Assembly: GCA_033398695.1 (NCBI GenBank)
Contig: CM065812.1
Coordinates: 140,560,858 to 140,624,857, forward strand
Reading direction: 5' to 3'
DNA from: Orobanche coerulescens
Lineage: Eukaryota > Streptophyta > Magnoliopsida > Lamiales > Orobanchaceae
Length of the DNA stretch: 64,000 bases
Position 1 is the stretch's first letter. Every line of letters starts with the position of its first letter. The position numbers were made by a program, and so were the translations under genes. Shown one piece after another: positions 57,930-64,000 of this stretch. The notes under the pieces were generated by a model, which had not been told where the DNA came from, did not search any database, and worked only from the letters and a program-made list of their open reading frames with translations.

Positions 57930-60929
57930 CGTAACACCCCAAATCCTATGGGTTATTACAGGCCGTGGACCCCACGCCAGAGATCCACCAAAGTAACATG
58001 ACTAAAAATACATTAATTAACACAACAAGGGAAAATCATAGTCCCTACCATGATATCCGACACAATATTCCGTTAAGGAATTTCAACGACAAAAGTAGCC
58101 TACATGGCCAAAAATGAAATACAACAACATCCACGAACATCTGTTCGGGTAATACAACACGACAACAACTGACAAGACTGGAGTACACTCCAACCGACTG
58201 ACCGACAATGAAAAACTCGTACTAGTATCGCTTGAATGCCTCGTCGCCATCATCATGCCCCTGTGTCTCAACTCTCTCCTCGCAAGCACCTAAAACATGA
58301 AAACATGTTCCGCCCCCACGGGGTCAGTCATCCAGATAATGAACATCAAATACATGTATAACATGATATGCATCCAAAGGCAGAATGAAATGGTACAATG
58401 ATGATAATAATACGAAATGCTCACAAACCAAGGTAAGAACCGAGCATTCGTGAAATACTATGCCCACGGCATACTATTAATACCTGTTCGACTAATTAGA
58501 ACATAAATGCCCAACGGCGAATCATAATTACAGAATACCACAATGAATTAAACGACATGAACCAAACGAGAACCGAATTTAATATGAATCATAATGCCCA
58601 GAGGCTCCGATGAAAATACCAAGGCATTACAAAAGGGCTGAAAGTCGTTCAGCGGAAATTAACAAATATCACAAACACCTGAAGTCAAAACAATAAGTCA
58701 GAACAATGAGGGCTGAAGCCACGGCACGAAGCCGTATCACAATGAGGGCCGAAGCCACGGCATCGGCCGTATCACAATTAGGGCCGAAGCCACGGCATCG
58801 ACCTTATCACAATTAGGGCGAAGCCACGGCATCGGCCGTATCACAATTAGGGCGAAGCCACGGCATCCACCAGTATCACAATTAGGGCGAAGCCATGACA
58901 TCGGCCGTATCACGGTGAATGATAGTGTCCGCCTTGAGTCGGCCAACACGATGATAGTAACACCGGATAGACACCGCCCTTGACAGTCCCAAATTAACAC
59001 CTCGATTGCCTTAGAACGCCAACCGACAACAATGATGCAATGATGATTGAACATTTCGATTTGCACGAGAATGGCCAATCGATAACAATGATACGATGAA
59101 TGAGTGAATACCTCGATTGGCTTAGAAAGGTCAATCGATAACAATGATGCGATGAATGATTGAACATTTCGATCGCACGAGAACGGCAATTCGATAACAA
59201 TGATATGAAGGAAGCCTCGGCACCTTTAATCGGTTAAGCTTACGAAGGTGAGAAATGAATAAACCAATGCCTTTAATCGGCTGCATGCTTTTAATGACAA
59301 TCCAAACAGAATAACAATGATCTCAACGATGTCTTAAATTGACATCTATATTAACAACAATCGATACATCGATACCGCGAACCGCTATCGACAATGACAT
59401 TAATAATGAGTATTACAATGCCTTGAATCGGTCGTTAACGAACAACAATAACATTTGGCAAAATTGGAAGGTATCGTATCGAACGATCTCTTGATATCAA
59501 TGAATTCATGAAGAGACTAAGTCTCGGAATGATACAACACATTCATACACATACATGATGACATTAGCTCATTGACCAGTACAAGTATAAAACTTGCCTC
59601 AAACCGAAGGCGAGAAGGTACTTCCACGATCAACGTCCTTAATGAAATTACCGGCCGCTTGAACAACCTTAAACAACACAAAAACCAACAATTCTCTTAA
59701 TACATGAATCAAGCATGATCACAACCAACTCAAAAGTCGATACAACAATACCCGAAACTCATTGGGGCATTTACACAAACGCGTTGTAAACAATCTCCAA
59801 TTGTTTACAACCAAAACTCAATTACATCCGAAACCAACTCCCAATGAATGATTCAAACCCACAAAAACTCATGCATACTATCAATAATCCAATAGGAATA
59901 CTTAGAACGATATTTCAACAACATTTAGTCGAAAACCCCCAAAATTCCAAAGTCAACCCGTAAGGGTTCTTGAACAATTCCTCAATTATTCATAAATTCC
60001 GAAAATTACACCAATGAATCCGTAGAAATACATGTATCCAAGATGGATAATCCATATCTAACATATTCCAACATAATATCGATTTACACGAAGAGATCGA
60101 AAGCAAAACACCCAAGATCCGAAATTCTAGATCCAAGAATCATTACCTTGATTTGGAGTGATGAAACTGATTTAGATGATGATTAATCCAACTTAGAAGC
60201 TTGAAGATGATGCTAGATGATTGCAGCTCGAAAAGACCTTTCCGAATCGCCCGAGCTCGTCCGAAATGATTGAGAAATGAAGAAATGACGAAAGTTGGAC
60301 CGAACTGTCCTATTTATACTGTCCCAGCTTAGCGCGCGCTAACTAGATGTTAGCGTGCGCTAACGCTGTACCGGGTAGTCCAAGACTTCGACCGACCGCG
60401 TTAGCGTGCGCTAAGTACCTTTGGTAGCGTGCGCTAACGGCTGTCCTTAGCGTACGTTAACCTTATGTTAGCGTGCGCTACACGATAGTTGGTATCCAAA
60501 ATCACGGAGTCCGTAACCTATCGTCCTCTCGATGCGAGCGCTGGCGTGCGCTACTCTGAAGTCTTAGCGTGCGTTACCAGCATAGTTAGCGTACGCTACT
60601 TACCACTCGTAGCGTGCGCTACGAATTTCCAAAATCAGCCCAGTACCTTCTGGACTGTCTGCCTCACTTGCGCTAGCGTGCGCTAAAACTGAATCAGCGC
60701 ACGCTAACTACAATGGGTAGCGTGCGCTACCTCTCAAACTGCAAATAAAAACATGATGATGATGACGACAACAATCTCGGCTCGATCTCAAACAGTGATG
60801 ATCCCAAAATACGCCGAAAGGTGAACATAGTTGACTGAATATGAATGATGAATGATTATTACTGAGTGAAAAAAATTCTGAGTGACAGTTACTGAATGAT
60901 AATAAATGAATTCACGACCGGGTATTACA
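57930..60929 (-). repeat. element C 5' LTR
   Basis: It starts CGTAACACCCC, a mutated TGTAACA, and ends GGGTATTACA. It contains the TATA box and palindrome array at 60310-60735. Confidence 0.93.
60310..60735 (-). promoter_or_regulatory. element C 5' LTR: TATA box and TTAGCG-NN-CGCTAA array
   Basis: TATA candidate (minus CAGTATAAATAGGA) at 60309-60321, array at 60329-60735. Perfect TTAGCG-TG-CGCTAA repeats occur at about 60349, 60400 and 60422. One repeat reads TAGCGCACGCTAA, the same site with its centre on the other strand, showing that orientation of the 2-bp centre is not fixed. Confidence 0.85.
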
Positions 60930-62259
60930 CCGGGCGAGTTCGGTCTGTTTCGGACTCCCGTGAGTCTAAACAGATAAACTCCGATTCCGTTCTGATGTAT
61001 TTATATCGATTAACTAATCCAATTAATTAATCATATCAAATACATAATAACATAATTATTTTCTCCAAGAAATAATTATATTCATGAATTAAATTAATCA
61101 CCCAGTAATATATTTAATTCATTTGGTCGTAAATTAATTTTTACAATAAATTAATTTAGACATCCAATATCCCAAATTTAATTAGACATCCAATGTCTAA
61201 CAAATTAGATATCCAATATTTAATATTCATAATTAGATAATAAGCTTAATTCATCCCATCGTCAATCCTATTGCGCGACTCGGTAGGTCCGTCTCAGTCA
61301 GCAATGGGAGGAACCAAAGAGTAGCAGCACCACCTAGCCAGCTTGGCGGCCTACACTGTACCCCAACTGAGAACGAATGATGGGATCATTCAAGAACCAT
61401 TTTGTCGTGAATACCACTATACGTATAAACCCTTCTTTCAAATGTTCCAATCAAGTTATAGGGTCACGGTCAGTCAAACCCTATTTGTACTTGACTCTAT
61501 GCATGCGTTAATGCAAATCGAGATCATCAAGCTCTCGTGTATCCAATACAACTAGCTCAAATGCTTTGGCCAAATACTTATGATCTCATCTGCCAATAAC
61601 CGCATAGGACATATAACCCGCTCACTAACGGGAGAAAGAATTCTATCTTGGTATTCAGTAAGACCTGCTACTTGTCCGTCAAGATGCACGTCGAGGTTGA
61701 CCCCCACCTTCTGGTTTACAGGGTTGAACTACTCTAATGAAAATCTTGACGTCACAAGCACATCCCTACTAAATCCTCAAGTCGAAGGTTCACGAATACC
61801 TATCACAACCTTTCGATTTCGTCATTGACTATCCCGGAGTGAAATCCGTGTGACGAATCGAGGGTGAGTCAGTTCGAATATACTAATACAATTAGCATAC
61901 CTATAACGTGTGCTCCCACTAAACATTAGTGTTCGACAGGCACTCTCCTTGTAAAAGAACACGTCATACAAGTCTTCACATAAACTTAATGCCCAGTCAA
62001 GTTTCATCGACTTGCGAATGATTAAGTATTTGAGCTATAAACCTTTCCAATGCCAACTCCCTTATCCAATAAGGAGTGGAACATTTTGCCCTTAAATACA
62101 CGGACTAGTTTCTATATGTATATTTACGAGTTAAGAATGCCAGTAACTACCAATAAATAAAGAAACATCCATTGCCTTATATAAATGATTTACATAATTA
62201 CAAGTACAATGCCCTCACTCAACATCCTTTGAGTGGCATTCGAGGGCATACTTCTAACA
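60930..62259 (-). repeat. copia 5' LTR, part 2
   Basis: It resumes CCGGGCGAGTTCGGTC and ends CTTCTAACA. Together with part 1 it gives an LTR of about 2.03 kb, equal to the 3' LTR. The following AGACA closes the copia target duplication. Confidence 0.93.
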
Positions 62260-62264
62260 AGACA

Positions 62265-62956
62265 TACGGTTCGAACTTCTTCAATAATTCGATCCTAGTA
62301 CAACAAAATACCGAATCAAATATCACACCATGAAAACGGAAGGATTAACCCTAAGTTTTACCCTTAGGGACACTTAATCGAACACTTCTAAGACAACATG
62401 GTTCGGATTCAAACTACGGAAGAAAACTTGGAATTTAATCCACGAACTTCGAAGAAAAACGAAGGATTATGATTACAACATCATAATCTAACACCAATCA
62501 GAGCTAGAATGGATTAAAATTGAAGATTTAGCAAAAGCCCCAAAATATGAAGAACCAGGAATTTAAACGAATTTTACCTTGATTCCAATGGAACTCAAGT
62601 GGCGGATGATGTTAGACACGAATAAAACTCACCAAAATGATGCACAATGATATTCCTGATCATATTTCTTAAAATCTACCGAAGAATCACAAAGGAGGAA
62701 TATAAAGGTAAAAAAATGGCTTCTAGACCCATCACTCGGCCTTTTATAGCCGAGTGCATTACGGACTTAACCGGCAGGGCCTTACGGCCGTAACGGGTTC
62801 CTATCGGCTACTACCCAAAATGCTAGGGCGTATTACGGCCGCTACTCGGCCAGGGATTATGGCAGGAATGCTCACCATCCTACGGCCATACTCAGCCGTT
62901 CCCTTACGTCCGTAACCGTCCTTTCCCTTACGGTCGTAACCAACATCTCCCTTATC
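62265..62956 (-). repeat. element D 3' LTR, U3 part, truncated at its outer end
   Basis: Sequence right of the copia insertion continues the D LTR: leader-like AT-rich DNA, TATA box, then a palindrome array. It runs into chromodomain codons near 62960 without a TATTACA end or polypurine tract, so the LTR start in sense is deleted. Confidence 0.75.
62741..62940 (-). promoter_or_regulatory. element D 3' LTR: TATA box and TTACGGCCGTAA array
   Basis: On the minus strand GGCTATAAAAGG (62740-62751) is the TATA candidate. Upstream of it are five or six inverted repeats: ATTACGGACTTAA at about 62757, TTACGGCCGTAA at 62782, TTACGGCCGCTA at about 62832, TACGGCCATA at about 62880, TTACGTCCGTAA at 62904 and TTACGGTCGTAA at 62928. 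Close pairs are 24-25 bp apart. This is a third motif type (arms TTACG/CGTAA, centre GC, TC or GT) in the same location. Confidence 0.75.
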
Positions 62957-62959
62957 CAG

Positions 62960-64000
62960 CACACATACTATCTTCAGTTTCCCATGTAGCTTCCTCCATT
63001 CCATGTTTAGACCATTGAACCTTTACTAACGGAATCGTCTTCCATCGCAATTGTTTCACTCATCACTCCAATATGGTTAACGGTTGCTCCTCATATGTAT
63101 CATCATTATTTACTTCAATCTGTTCATAGTCAATAACGTGACTAGGACCAGGAACATACTTATGCAATTGTGAAACATGGAACACGTTATGAATGTGACT
63201 ATGCTTCGGAGGTAACGCTAGTCGATAAGCCACATCGCCTACTTTGTCTAGAATCTCGAAAGGACTAATATAACGAGGACTAAGCTTTCCTATCGTACCA
63301 AACCAAAGGACTCCATGAGTCGGCGATACCTTCAACAACACGTGCTCTCCTGCCTGAAATTCTAATGGTCGACGTCGAACATCAGCATATGACTTTTGTC
63401 AACTCTGGGCGGTCAATAACCTTTGTCGAATAACAGCAACCTTCTCCCTTGTTTGAATTAACAAATCTAGATATACTCCAAGTAACTCATACGGCTCATC
63501 CCAACAAAGTGGTGACCTATACCGTCTTCCATATAGTGCTTCAAATGGAGCCATAACGATTGAACTGTGCCAACTGTTATTATGTGAGAATTCAATTAAT
63601 GGTAAAGGAATCTCCCATTCATCTTTCCAATCTAACGCACAAGCTCTCAACATGTATTCTACAGTCTGTAATGTCCTCTACGATTGTCCATCCATCTATG
63701 GATGATACGCGGTACTACAATTCATTTCAGTACCAAGTGCTCTATGTACCGCTTACCAAAAATGCGAGACAAATTGACCATCACAATCCGAAATAATACT
63801 CTTTGGGGTACCATGTAATCTCACAATCTCTGCAATGAACAAACGAGCCAGTCTCTTTGGTCCCCAATTATCTCTAATACCCAGAAAATGTGCTGATTTG
63901 GTTAGCCGATCAATAATTACCCAAATCATATTCATCCCAGTTTACATCCTTGGCATTCCCACAATAAAATCCATTACGATATCTTCCCACTTCCATTTCA
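62960..64000 (-). pseudogene. element D integrase and chromodomain, partial and broken
   Basis: On the minus strand from the window edge: MNMIWVIIDRLTKSAHFLG and IISDCDGQFVSHFW (63753-63935), then ALDWKDEWEIPLPLIEFSHN and YGRRYRSPLCWDE (63399-63653), then LSPRYISPFEILDKVGDVAY and HNVFHVSQLHKYVPGPSH (63063-63341). Stops separate the blocks and the chromodomain itself is scrambled after 63063. The rest of pol lies beyond the window. Confidence 0.85.

Larger units (their letters stand above)
51970..60929 (-). mobile_element. element C: Tekay-like element with pol deleted, inserted in the copia LTR
   Basis: LTRs of 3017 bp (51970-54986) and 3000 bp (57930-60929) flank an internal region of only 2.94 kb. 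Target duplication CCGAG/CCGGG has one mismatch. PBS, gag remnants, a pol C-terminal scrap and a polypurine tract are present; protease to integrase is missing. It could only move with proteins from another element. It is the youngest nested insertion by position, since it lies inside copia. Confidence 0.93.
43739..62259 (-). mobile_element. Ty1/copia retrotransposon, split by element C
   Basis: LTRs run 43739-45771 (2033 bp) and 51264-51969 plus 60930-62259; termini TGTTAGGATTC and CTTCTAACA in plus coordinates. Target duplication AGACA is perfect (43734-43738, 62260-62264). The domain order on the minus strand is gag, PR, IN, RT, RNase H, which defines copia. The element is inserted in the LTR of element D about 40 bp from B. 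Three frame changes and at least one stop in the coding region make it dead. The lineage within copia was not determined. Confidence 0.95.
33389..64000 (-). mobile_element. element D: Tekay-like Ty3/gypsy retrotransposon, partly in the window, split by elements B and copia
   Basis: The 3' LTR starts at 33389 (TGTAACACCGCCGTG), is interrupted by B after 34245 and by copia after 43738, and resumes at 62265. Integrase and chromodomain remnants follow from 62960 to the window end. The reconstructed LTR is about 1.6 kb. The left target duplication would be CATAT (33384-33388); its partner lies outside. The LTR end and polypurine tract between 62945 and 62960 are missing, so a deletion joins U3 directly to pol. 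It is the oldest insertion of this nest. Confidence 0.8.

Noticed and set aside
1..64000. tRNA, rRNA, CRISPR or bacterial operon signals
   Set aside because: None seen. The only tRNA-like sequences are 11-13 bp primer-binding sites, and regular repeats are LTR palindromes and minisatellites without CRISPR-like conserved repeats and unique spacers of fixed length.

Overview
The window is nuclear DNA of a flowering plant, most likely a eudicot. It is a heterochromatin-like nest of LTR retrotransposons: chromodomain-bearing Ty3/gypsy elements of Tekay/Del type, a CRM-like Ty3/gypsy element, and one Ty1/copia element. Two CACTA transposon ends and a few scraps of host sequence are also present. 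The PBSs match the plant initiator-Met tRNA (TGGTATCAGAGC type). There is no bacterial, organellar, rRNA, tRNA or CRISPR signal. No gene in the window looks intact; every retroelement reading frame is broken. Species cannot be told from the sequence. Layout: 1-7104 is AT-rich host-like sequence with a 3 x 270 bp tandem repeat, one good orphan exon (5911-6009) and a CACTA 3' end with ~64 bp subterminal repeats. 7110-11198 is a 4.1 kb plus-strand solo LTR. 11770-29370 is Tekay-like element A (minus strand, TSD TCACT), whose gag is split by CRM-like element 18040-26816 (plus strand, TSD CTTTC/TTTTC). 29376-33388 is host sequence with a broken DUF7054-like exon, a second CACTA end and a lone LTR end. 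33389 to beyond the window end is the 3' LTR and integrase of Tekay-like element D (minus). D's LTR carries two insertions: element B (34246-43693, complete, TSD CTTGC) and a copia element (43739-62259, minus, TSD AGACA). The copia 5' LTR is itself split by element C (51970-60929, Tekay-like, pol deleted, TSD CCGAG/CCGGG). Nesting orders the events as D before B and copia, copia before C, and A before CRM. The strongest unexplained signal is shared by five Tekay-like LTR families (solo, A, B, C, D). Just upstream of the TATA box each LTR carries an array of 5 to 15 short, CpG-rich inverted repeats spaced about 18-26 bp apart. The core differs by family: TTACG-TA-CGTAA, TTAGCG-NN-CGCTAA or TTACG-GC-CGTAA. 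The symmetry, position and spacing are kept while the sequence changes, which suggests a conserved U3 promoter module or an RNA 3'-end structure. The same LTRs also carry a small hairpin about 10 bp from the U5 end, whose stem sequence covaries between families.
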